A stretch of DNA of 5,043 bases, from NCBI GenBank assembly GCA_900552605.1, contig USAR01000131.1, positions 1-5,043 on the forward strand. The letters are read 5' to 3'. Position numbers and translations under genes: made by a program. The notes beneath the pieces are model-generated. The model had not been told where the DNA came from and did no database searches. It saw only the letters and a program-made list of their open reading frames with translations. How positions within the stretch are numbered: position 1 is the first letter of the stretch; the number at the start of each line of letters is the position of its first letter. This stretch comes from an uncultured Oscillospiraceae bacterium (GTDB lineage Bacteria; Bacillota; Clostridia; Oscillospirales; Acutalibacteraceae). Shown here in pieces: positions 1 to 5,043 of this stretch.

Positions 1-163
1 TGCATCTCCTCATAATAACTATATCCGAAACCGACAATCTACCGTCGGCATTCATATCGTATGTTCCGATATCGGCATTCAATGCACTTGCGGTAATGAT
101 GTGATCGGTATAACCAACTAAATCCGTAACGCTGAGCTTGCCGTCGCCGTCATAATCGCCGAG
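1..163 (-). other. Dockerin domain, two calcium-binding repeats
   Basis: Residues 771-824 of the secreted protein contain two F-hand loops. The first reads GDYDGDGKLSVTDLV, with calcium ligands D773, D775, D777, S781 and D784. The second reads YDMNADGRLSVSDIVIMRR, with D806, N808, D810, S814 and D817. The spacing of 33 residues between the loops is typical of type I dockerins, which bind cohesin modules of cellulosome scaffolds. Loop positions 10-11, which usually set cohesin specificity, are V-T and V-S, so the two halves are nearly symmetrical. The second helix runs to the window edge. The family call is strong; the partner cohesin is unknown. Confidence 0.9.
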
Positions 164-2473
164 AAAAGCAACGGTATATGTATATGTATATTCCGCTTTT
201 TTGGCAGTGCCGAAATAAAGCTTATCGTTAATGCTTAATGCCGTGTCCTTTGAGGCTTTATCGGAGAAAACAAAATACTCAGGAATATCAGCTTGCCTTG
301 CAACCGAATATACGGTTGAGCCAAACGGAATATAGAGCTTTTCGCCGTCTGCATAAAAAGTGTTTAAAACTTTTTCATTGTCGAAAGCGAGAGTTATTTC
401 AATGTTGCCTTCAAGCTTTTCAACAGTATAAACACCGTTGCTGTCCGCCACAATCTCTTTTTCGCTTGCCTTAACGGAAGCAATTGTGCTGCCGTTTATA
501 TTATCAAGCTTAAACGAAACCGCTTCACCCATCGGTGCTAACATTTTACCGTTTAAGTTGTTTGCCGCCGACATTATATTGCCGATAACATCAATAATTT
601 TTACAGCATCATTATTACCGTTGACAGAAATCACGGCAGCCTTTTGAAGTTTGTAATTGTCAACATAGCACTTACATTCTCTGCCGGCAACCAATACCTT
701 GGCAGTTGCCTTATTTGTGCTTGCTGTAAATCCAACTGCTTTTGTATGCCAATCGGTGTCAAAATAACTTTTTGCCCAATTTAACCAATCGCCGTTACCG
801 TTACTGAAATCATCGTGTTTGAGAGCCAGCGAAAAAAGGTCTCCGTGTTTACAATCGGCTGGCTCAACAAGCTTATAGTCATAGCTGAGTATATAGTTAT
901 CACCGCCAACAAGACTCTCGTTGAAAAGGTTGAGCATCTCTCCCTCTTCAGAAACATATGTGCCGAGATTTCCGCCCTCAAGCGCTGCCCAGCCGCCATT
1001 CGGAATATTCGGCACAACAATTGCCTTGCCGTGGTCCGCGTCACCTGTGTCCTCAATTACAAAGCTTTCATTGTTATAGCCTTGTACATTTTCGAAATTA
1101 TTTGTGGAAGAATATATCATCTCTTCCTGCTCACCCGACGGTGTACCGTAAACGCGGAATTCCGAAAGACGTGTGTAAATGTTGTTTTGAGTTGCCGTAA
1201 CCTCTGTAACGTCAAATGCTCCGCTTCTATCAAAACAAGGATAAAGCACCTTAATTCCGAAATACCGTTTTGAATGAACAGCACCGTCTGCAAATTCAAA
1301 AATCTGACGACGTGTGCCGATACCGTTTGTAAACTCGGCAACTCTGTTATCAGCGTCAAACAAAACACCGGTCCGATTAGCGGCATATAATTCATATTTC
1401 CATGTTCTAAGCGGCAGCAACAGATGATTAAGCACAAGAGCCGATGTAATGTTCATTCGTTCGCCGAAATCATAATACAAAGTAAAGCTGCGGGTGCCGT
1501 CATCGTGAATAACAGGTGCTCCGTTAACATATTCGGCAAACGCCAGCTGAGAGTTACAGTCGGTTTCCGCATTACCGTCCTCTAAATTCTCGGGATTATA
1601 AATGGTAGAAGATGCAACGGTATTTACAGAGCTAAGCAGATTTTCGCTCGGTATTCCCAAAAGATTATCTTCTTTTACACAACCATTTTCTACCTTATTT
1701 TCGCTCTCTGTTCCGCAAAGCGTTATGTGCAGTGCACGAAAAGAAAGAGAAGAGGCATTAAGCGGCTCGGGGTACTTAAGCCTTATTGCAAAATAACCAA
1801 TATTTGTAACGCCGTTGAATGTGAAGTGATTAACCCTTCTGTCTTGCAGTTCGTCTGCCGAGGTTTTTCCCAATTGATCTCGGCGATCATAAACGGCAAT
1901 TTTAGAAGCGTCATCAAACAAATTGACCTTATCGGTTGCGGCATACAGCTCATAATATGCTGTATGATATTGCTTTTCAGCCCTGTTAAACAAAGCAAAA
2001 TCGGTTAGGTCGGAATACTTTGAAAGCGCGAACACCAGATCCATTGTGTCACCGTCGCCCCAAGCATCGATAGTGTACAAATTCGGTTCATCGGAGCAAC
2101 CGTATTTCACAAATTTCAATACGCCGTTTTCATAACCGTATTCACCTTTTGCGGCAAGATTCGGAACAACAGTTCCATCTTCCAGTGAAAATGTTCCCGG
2201 CTTTGCCAAACCGGAATTACTGTTGAAAGTGTTGAAAATCACGTTGGAACTGCCAAGCAGGTTTTTCTGTTTCCATTCAACAGGTTTCCACACGTCGCAG
2301 CTCTGAGGCAAGGAAAACAGGTCGTTTGAATAGCCTTCAGCCACTGTCCCGTCCAGTACGAGCTCTGCCCTGTCGACCGCTGCCGCCCTTATCTGCACAA
2401 GCGGCACAAATGCTCCGACCACAAGCGCCGCAGCGAGCATCGCAGAACAGAAACGTTTTGTTTTTTTGCGCAT
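1..2473 (-). CDS. Secreted dockerin protein with discoidin-like and CBM-like domains (3' end cut by window edge)
   Basis: I translated this frame by hand: 824 codons from ATG at 2473 to the left edge without a stop, so the gene is partial, though the end of the dockerin suggests that only a few codons are missing. The start is favoured by AAAGGA nine bases upstream; an in-frame ATG at 2482 abuts that site directly and is less likely. Residues 1-32 form a signal peptide (basic KKTKR, a hydrophobic stretch, then RAAA before VDRAEL). There follow two discoidin-like domains (about 77-256 and 283-444), a jelly-roll CBM-like domain (about 450-612), beta-rich segments (about 613-768) and a type I-like dockerin (771-824). 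No glycosidase, esterase or lyase motif was recognised. By inference the protein is extracellular, binds carbohydrate, and attaches through its dockerin to a cohesin scaffold. It follows the hydrolase gene by 24 bases, so the two are probably co-transcribed. The reading frame and dockerin are secure; the exact binding-domain families are not. Confidence 0.9.
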   Translation of the reverse strand, partial: MRKKTKRFCSAMLAAALVVGAFVPLVQIRAAAVDRAELVLDGTVAEGYSNDLFSLPQSCDVWKPVEWKQKNLLGSSNVIFNTFNSNSGLAKPGTFSLEDGTVVPNLAAKGEYGYENGVLKFVKYGCSDEPNLYTIDAWGDGDTMDLVFALSKYSDLTDFALFNRAEKQYHTAYYELYAATDKVNLFDDASKIAVYDRRDQLGKTSADELQDRRVNHFTFNGVTNIGYFAIRLKYPEPLNASSLSFRALHITLCGTESENKVENGCVKEDNLLGIPSENLLSSVNTVASSTIYNPENLEDGNAETDCNSQLAFAEYVNGAPVIHDDGTRSFTLYYDFGERMNITSALVLNHLLLPLRTWKYELYAANRTGVLFDADNRVAEFTNGIGTRRQIFEFADGAVHSKRYFGIKVLYPCFDRSGAFDVTEVTATQNNIYTRLSEFRVYGTPSGEQEEMIYSSTNNFENVQGYNNESFVIEDTGDADHGKAIVVPNIPNGGWAALEGGNLGTYVSEEGEMLNLFNESLVGGDNYILSYDYKLVEPADCKHGDLFSLALKHDDFSNGNGDWLNWAKSYFDTDWHTKAVGFTASTNKATAKVLVAGRECKCYVDNYKLQKAAVISVNGNNDAVKIIDVIGNIMSAANNLNGKMLAPMGEAVSFKLDNINGSTIASVKASEKEIVADSNGVYTVEKLEGNIEITLAFDNEKVLNTFYADGEKLYIPFGSTVYSVARQADIPEYFVFSDKASKDTALSINDKLYFGTAKKAEYTYTYTVAFLGDYDGDGKLSVTDLVGYTDHIITASALNADIGTYDMNADGRLSVSDIVIMRRC
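164..637 (-). other. Beta-rich linker domains before the dockerin
   Basis: Residues 613-770 of the secreted protein lie between the CBM-like domain and the dockerin. Residues 613-700 look like an Ig-type or bacterial-repeat beta sandwich, with alternating hydrophobic residues and a stretch reading ADSNGVYTVEKLEGNIEITL. Residues 700-768 resemble the short bacterial repeat found in surface proteins of Bacillota: a YADGEKLYIPFGSTV stretch followed by a proline-containing strand and a final strand rich in tyrosine and threonine (EYTYTYTV). These are most likely spacer or stalk modules. The assignment is by pattern only and the boundaries are approximate. Confidence 0.45.
638..1126 (-). other. CBM-like jelly-roll domain (CBM4/9/22 style)
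   Basis: Residues about 450-612 have the layout of a CBM4/9/22-like beta sandwich. An opening NNFENVQGYNNESF stretch is followed by a GGWAALEGG turn, a strand reading YILSYDYKL, a strand with DWHTKAVGFTA, and a closing CYVDNYKLQKA, which matches the final acidic-N-aromatic strand usual in this fold. Several exposed aromatics (W495, W563, W566, W575) could stack on sugar rings. Binding of a plant polysaccharide is inferred, and the ligand cannot be told from sequence. Other galactose-binding-like folds are an alternative. Confidence 0.55.
1142..1627 (-). other. Discoidin-like (F5/8 type C-like) domain, second copy
   Basis: Residues about 283-444. The domain opens with an ASSTIYNPENLEDGNAET segment, typical of discoidin domains where the sequence names what the module will contrast (an N-L-x-D-G motif). 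A central WKYELYAANRTGVLFDADN strand pair follows, and it closes with RYFGIKVLYP and TRLSEFRVYGT. The ELYAA, LFD and YFGIK blocks recur in the first copy of the same protein, and the later blocks recur in the truncated module of the hydrolase ORF. Such domains usually bind glycans or cell-surface ligands. Confidence 0.65.
1706..2245 (-). other. Discoidin-like domain, first copy
   Basis: Residues about 77-256. The hallmark blocks are AYYELYAATDKVNLFDDASK (residues 172-191), then GYFAIRLKYPEP (226-237) and a final strand FRALHITLCGTE (245-256). They align in the same order with the second copy (YELYAANRTGVLFDADN, YFGIKVLYP, EFRVYGT). The first half, with TIDAWGDGDTMDLVFAL (residues 138-154), is less clearly alignable but continuous with it. 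The role is probably substrate or surface binding. The family name is by pattern; the internal similarity to the second copy is directly visible. Confidence 0.55.
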
Positions 2474-2482
2474 AACATCCAT

Positions 2483-2488
2483 TCCTTT
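2483..2488 (-). promoter_or_regulatory. Ribosome binding site of the dockerin gene
   Basis: The minus strand reads AAAGGA here, nine bases before ATG at 2473 and ten bases after the stop codon of the upstream gene. The spacing selects 2473 over the in-frame ATG at 2482, which would leave no gap. The 24-base intergenic space holds no room for a separate promoter or a terminator, which supports one transcript. Confidence 0.7.
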
Positions 2489-2497
2489 CAGAAAAAA

Positions 2498-4996
2498 TTA
2501 TACAATGGATATAACCGTAACACCATAGCTTTTTGCGCCGTCAAGCCTTGCAACAACAGCCACAGTATCACCGGCTTTTGCACTTTTGTCAGCGGTATAA
2601 ATGCCGTCTTTGTCAACCTTTCCGCACTTTTCACCGCCGCATATAACAGAATAGGAAAATCCGATTTTATCATCACCGTCTATAACAAACGGTTCAACCT
2701 TAAAGCTTTCACCGGGTTTCAATTCTTTATGCACGGTCTTCATCGCAACCTGAGTAAACGGTTTTTCTGTTGTATAAAGAATAAACTGATAATCGGTTGT
2801 AAGGCTGTCGCAAAGCTTACCTTCGGTTTCAATTACCTTGCAGCAAGGCGGTATAATAGCATTGCCGTCGCGAGTAGCTGCAATATAGTCATAATGCTTC
2901 GGTTTTGAAACACAGTGCTTATAGAATTTCCTTTCTGCACCGTCGCCGAAATCAATTACAAGCTCCCGATTGTTCGGCGCATTTATAACCTCAACCGCCA
3001 CAACAATATCGCCGCTCGGAGTTTTGTATGCCGCAGCTCTGATATCCTCGTTTTCATTACAGCATTTCAATACCTTTGAGTGCGGCGGTAAATATCTTGA
3101 ATACAAAGAATAATAATAGAAAGTTCCGTAAACCGTGTTAATACCGTCGGCATTCGGAAGTCCCCAAAAATGATTTTGCCAAGTCATAGTGAACAGTAAC
3201 GGGTCGGTAAAAATAACATCATCCATAACCCAATTGAGTATACCGCTGAGTCCGAAATGCGTTACTGCCATAACATTTGAAACAGGATTGGTCTGCCAAG
3301 TGTGACAGTATTCGTTAATGCCGGTTTCAGTCATTAAAAGCGGCTCACCCTTTTTACAGGTTTCATCTTTCAACTTTTTGAAAAGGTATCTCGCCTCTTC
3401 ATAACCAATATCATAGCGATGAAAGGTTAGCGCATCAATCGGAGAATCGTCACCGTAGTTGATACTGTTGGTAAGCTCTATTTCACATGGCATCCAGCCG
3501 TCTTCCGGCCCCCAAATCTGCAGCCTGCCCAATAAATTTTGACGTTCTAATTCTGCGCAGGCGTAATCGAGCATCAATCTGAAATATTTGCCGCGCTCAT
3601 CAATTGTTTTAAACGGTCCCATAAAATCGCCGCCGTTTTCAGGCTCATTAAAAAACGTGAGATATTTTATATTGTCGTACCCGCGTCTGAACAGTTCTTT
3701 CAGCAGTGCACAGCAAGACTGAACAAATGAAACCAAATCAACAGGAGCCGAGCCCTCAGGCTTTGTGCAGGGGTAAGAATACCAGCTTTGAGCAGCTTTT
3801 GAAATCTTCCAACCGAAGTTAAATTCAATTTCACTGCCGGCTTCTAAAAAAGCGTCCAAGTATTTATAAACCGCTTTCATCTTATCGCTTTCGAAATCAT
3901 ACACGCGATTATAATAGTCTTCGCCGGACATTATGAACCAATCAAGCTGGAACCAAAGGCGAACAACAGCCGGTCTTGTGTCAATATACCTTTTTTTGAA
4001 AACCTCAAAAAAAGCCTCGCTGCTTCCCTTTTCAATTGCCTCTTTCATCAAAGCCATCGGTATGCAGTTAACTCCCACACCGTAAAAGTTGTCCAAAACA
4101 ATCTCGTTGCAATCAACCGATACTTCGCGCTTTGAAGAGCCGTGCCGGGTGTTTTCCGAAATAACTTTTTCTGTTACCTTTTTTGTTAATTCATCGTTAT
4201 AAACGCCTATGTGCGTTAAACGTACAATATCGTCGTCGGCATTTGCTTTTAAGATTTTAATTCCCACAAACTGCGCTTCGCAGTCCGGAGTTTCAATTGC
4301 AAAATCGCAGTATTCGCGAATTTGCTCATTCTTGTCGCCGCGCTCACAGAATTTTGCAAGTCCTTCGTTGTTATGGTAAAGAATTTTATTTTCTTCTTTA
4401 TTAATAAATTCTTTATCTAAATTTTTATTCATATTAGTATTAATCCATCCAGGACATATAGTATTTACTCTAACATATGGAGCTAAATAATTAGCCAAAT
4501 TATTAGATAAAGATATTAATCCAGCCTTAGAAGCATCATAATCAACACTTTCTATATATGGAGTATCTATCCCATTAGTAGAACTAATATTTATTATTAC
4601 ACCATATCTATTTTCTTTCATTTTAGGTCCAATCTTTTGACATAATAAAAAAGGAGCCACTAAATTTATATCTAAAGTATTCATAAAATTATCTTTAGTT
4701 TTATCCTCAAATAAAGTATCACATGTAGTAGCAGCATTATTTATTAAAATATCTATTTTATCATATCTATCATAAATAATCCTTAACATATTATCTATTT
4801 CTTCTTCTTTAGCAAGATTACATTTAACTACCAATACATCAGTATTATATAATTTATCTAATTTATCTTTTAATTTCATTACTTCATCATAGTTATTATT
4901 GTAATGTAATATCACTTCATAAGAGTCTCCTAGTAAAGATGCTATTTCACTACCTATATCACTTGAAGCACCTGTTATTAATACTATTTTCTTCAT
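2498..4996 (-). CDS. Chimeric ORF: N-terminal short-chain reductase joined to a clan GH-A glycoside hydrolase
   Basis: This is one open frame of 832 codons from ATG at 4996 (an in-frame ATG at 5014 would add six residues). Residues 1-204 are a cytoplasmic, NAD(P)-dependent short-chain dehydrogenase lacking its C-terminal part. Residues 205-832 belong to a different kind of protein: a discoidin-like domain missing its front half (205-267), a GH-A hydrolase module (about 288-640), a beta-sandwich (about 641-743) and a terminal Ig-like domain (about 744-832). There is no signal peptide, although the hydrolase half and its neighbour have extracellular architecture. G+C, arginine and leucine codon use and domain integrity all change near residue 205. 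The frame is certain; that one organism makes this protein is doubtful. The start at 4996 is preferred because GAGGG lies seven to eight bases upstream of it, while 5014 lies ahead of that site and of no clear site of its own. If the join is artificial, this entry is two partial genes: a 3'-truncated reductase and a 5'-truncated hydrolase. Confidence 0.7.
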   Translation of the reverse strand: MKKIVLITGASSDIGSEIASLLGDSYEVILHYNNNYDEVMKLKDKLDKLYNTDVLVVKCNLAKEEEIDNMLRIIYDRYDKIDILINNAATTCDTLFEDKTKDNFMNTLDINLVAPFLLCQKIGPKMKENRYGVIINISSTNGIDTPYIESVDYDASKAGLISLSNNLANYLAPYVRVNTICPGWINTNMNKNLDKEFINKEENKILYHNNEGLAKFCERGDKNEQIREYCDFAIETPDCEAQFVGIKILKANADDDIVRLTHIGVYNDELTKKVTEKVISENTRHGSSKREVSVDCNEIVLDNFYGVGVNCIPMALMKEAIEKGSSEAFFEVFKKRYIDTRPAVVRLWFQLDWFIMSGEDYYNRVYDFESDKMKAVYKYLDAFLEAGSEIEFNFGWKISKAAQSWYSYPCTKPEGSAPVDLVSFVQSCCALLKELFRRGYDNIKYLTFFNEPENGGDFMGPFKTIDERGKYFRLMLDYACAELERQNLLGRLQIWGPEDGWMPCEIELTNSINYGDDSPIDALTFHRYDIGYEEARYLFKKLKDETCKKGEPLLMTETGINEYCHTWQTNPVSNVMAVTHFGLSGILNWVMDDVIFTDPLLFTMTWQNHFWGLPNADGINTVYGTFYYYSLYSRYLPPHSKVLKCCNENEDIRAAAYKTPSGDIVVAVEVINAPNNRELVIDFGDGAERKFYKHCVSKPKHYDYIAATRDGNAIIPPCCKVIETEGKLCDSLTTDYQFILYTTEKPFTQVAMKTVHKELKPGESFKVEPFVIDGDDKIGFSYSVICGGEKCGKVDKDGIYTADKSAKAGDTVAVVARLDGAKSYGVTVISIV
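2501..2767 (-). other. C-terminal Ig-like domain of the hydrolase
   Basis: Residues about 744-832 carry a beta-rich module with HKELKPGESFKVEPFVIDG, a FSYSVICGGEKCGKVDKDG stretch and a final GDTVAVVARLDG strand followed by YGVTVISIV. The DKDGIYTA turn and the closing strands match bacterial Ig-like (BIG2-type) domains, which serve as spacers in secreted enzymes. The ORF ends directly after this domain, so unlike its neighbour the hydrolase has no dockerin. Confidence 0.6.
2768..3076 (-). other. Beta-sandwich accessory domain after the GH module
   Basis: Residues about 641-743 follow the catalytic barrel. The segment contains SKVLKCCNENEDIRAAAYK, then DIVVAVEVINAPNNRELVIDFG and IIPPCCKVIETEG. 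This is the usual pattern of the C-terminal beta-sandwich that packs on GH-A barrels in families such as GH30 and GH39, where it is part of the enzyme core. The assignment rests on position and strand pattern. Confidence 0.5.
3077..4135 (-). other. Glycoside hydrolase catalytic module, clan GH-A, family not determined
   Basis: Residues about 288-640 form a probable (beta/alpha)8 barrel. The N-P pair that marks clan GH-A is seen in YLTFFNEPENGGD, where E451 is the likely acid/base. The strand LLMTETGINEY gives E557 as the likely nucleophile, 106 residues later, a normal distance for strands 4 and 7. FHRY (525-528) and WGPEDGW (495-501) fit strand ends around the active site, and VVRLWFQLDWF (344-354) fits an early strand. 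Retaining hydrolysis of a beta-linked plant glycan would be expected for the clan. I cannot place it in GH5, GH30, GH39 or another family by eye. Confidence 0.75.
4196..4384 (-). other. Truncated discoidin-like domain at the front of the hydrolase part
   Basis: Residues 205-267 read ILYHNNEGLAKFC, then a DKNEQIREY segment, FVGIKILKAN and a final strand IVRLTHIGVYN. These align in order with the second half of the discoidin-like copies in the neighbouring gene: VLFDADNRVAEF, TRRQIFEF, YFGIKVLYP and RLSEFRVYG. The first half of the domain, which in the neighbour holds the NLEDG and WKYELYAA blocks, is absent. The hydrolase gene has therefore lost its 5' end, including any signal peptide. Confidence 0.7.
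4376..4390 (-). other. Junction between the reductase-type and hydrolase-type DNA
   Basis: Across these bases the frame reads N-K-I-L-Y. The 60 bases from 4381 to 4440 have 7 G or C; the 60 bases from 4321 to 4380 have 26. Arginines to the right are AGA/AGG; those to the left are often CGN. No repeat, insertion-sequence end or linker is seen at the join, only a short A/T-rich run (AAAATTC) that could have served as overlap. Confidence 0.7.
4385..4996 (-). other. Short-chain dehydrogenase/reductase segment (FabG-like), C-terminus missing
   Basis: Residues 1-204 show the classical SDR Rossmann fold. The cofactor loop is TGASSDIG (8-15, with D replacing the middle glycine), NNAA lies at 86-89, a catalytic serine is in NISSTNG (138 or 139), and Y153 and K157 form YDASK. 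PGW at 182-184 follows the sixth strand. An ordinary SDR has about 240-250 residues, so the substrate-loop helices and the last strand (about 40 residues) are missing. SDRs of this type reduce 3-oxoacyl-ACP or related ketones; the substrate is not predictable here. The DNA is extremely A+T-rich with AGA arginines, as in low-G+C Bacillota or Mycoplasmatota-like gut bacteria, unlike the rest of the window. Confidence 0.85.
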
Positions 4997-5002
4997 ATTT
5001 CT

Positions 5003-5008
5003 TCCCTC
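5003..5008 (-). promoter_or_regulatory. Ribosome binding site of the reductase
   Basis: The minus strand has GAGGGA (positions 5008 to 5003) just before AGAAAT and the ATG at 4996. The spacing of about six to eight bases is good. It lies inside the codons that the earlier ATG at 5014 would translate, which argues for 4996 as the true start. Confidence 0.55.
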
Positions 5009-5017
5009 TTCCATGGT

Positions 5018-5023
5018 ATTATA
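5018..5023 (-). promoter_or_regulatory. Possible -10 box (TATAAT) upstream of the reductase
   Basis: The minus strand reads a perfect TATAAT here. It would place a transcription start near 5011, a leader of about 15 bases, the ribosome binding site and ATG 4996. The matching -35 would fall at or past the window edge and cannot be checked, and the region is so A+T-rich that chance matches are common. Confidence 0.3.
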
Positions 5024-5043
5024 TCATATTTTATATTTTTTTT

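Noticed and set aside
172..192. Short tandem repeat of the TATATG type
   Set aside because: It only encodes the Tyr-Thr run EYTYTYTV before the dockerin. It has too few units to call a functional repeat, though it could vary by slippage.
238..2008. Several plus-strand and minus-strand open frames of 60-150 codons
   Set aside because: They overlap the long minus-strand dockerin gene in other frames, have no recognisable domains, and are explained as shadows of its coding bias.
2480..2482. Alternative in-frame ATG start for the dockerin protein
   Set aside because: It directly touches the AAAGGA ribosome binding site with no spacing; ATG at 2473 has a nine-base gap.
2474..2497. Terminator or promoter between the two genes
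   Set aside because: The gap is 24 bases, has no inverted repeat, and mostly holds the ribosome binding site.
2498..4996. A natural bifunctional reductase-glycosidase, i.e. a new enzyme system
   Set aside because: Both parts are cut inside a domain at the same point, composition changes there, and the expected cell locations conflict. A chimera explains all of this more simply.
5024..5043. The A+T-rich end as a -35 or UP element
   Set aside because: The sequence is nearly all A and T and is cut by the window edge, so no specific element can be supported.

Overview
The window carries two minus-strand genes whose products are built like secreted polysaccharide-degrading proteins, plus a segment at the right end that does not seem to belong with them. 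The moderate G+C (43-52% on hand-counted 60-base lines) and the dockerin and discoidin-like modules suggest an uncultured gut or rumen Clostridia, for example a Ruminococcus or Oscillospiraceae relative. This is an inference from gene style; no marker gene is present.

Layout, in transcription order (right to left). Positions 4385-4996 encode about 204 residues of a classical short-chain dehydrogenase/reductase (FabG-like). This DNA is very A+T-rich (12-27% G+C on counted lines). At about 4376-4390 the open frame passes without a stop into a different protein. That protein starts in the middle of a discoidin-like domain, continues through a clan GH-A glycoside hydrolase module (NEP acid/base at E451, nucleophile candidate E557), then two beta-type domains, and stops at 2498. 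After a 24-base gap with a good ribosome binding site, a second long gene starts at 2473 and runs off the left edge. It has a signal peptide, two discoidin-like domains, a jelly-roll CBM-like domain, beta-rich linker domains and a C-terminal dockerin, with no recognisable catalytic domain.

The hydrolase gene and the dockerin gene are plausibly one operon, with a catalytic enzyme followed by a non-catalytic binding protein that could dock onto a cellulosome-type scaffold. They also share the same discoidin-like module. The reductase part has no functional link to them.

The main point for a second look is the junction inside the 832-codon ORF. Base composition, codon use, domain integrity on both sides and expected cell location all change at the same point. 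I read it as an assembly or amplification chimera, or less likely a recent illegitimate recombination, rather than a working bifunctional enzyme. I see no RNA gene, CRISPR array, insertion sequence or clear terminator.
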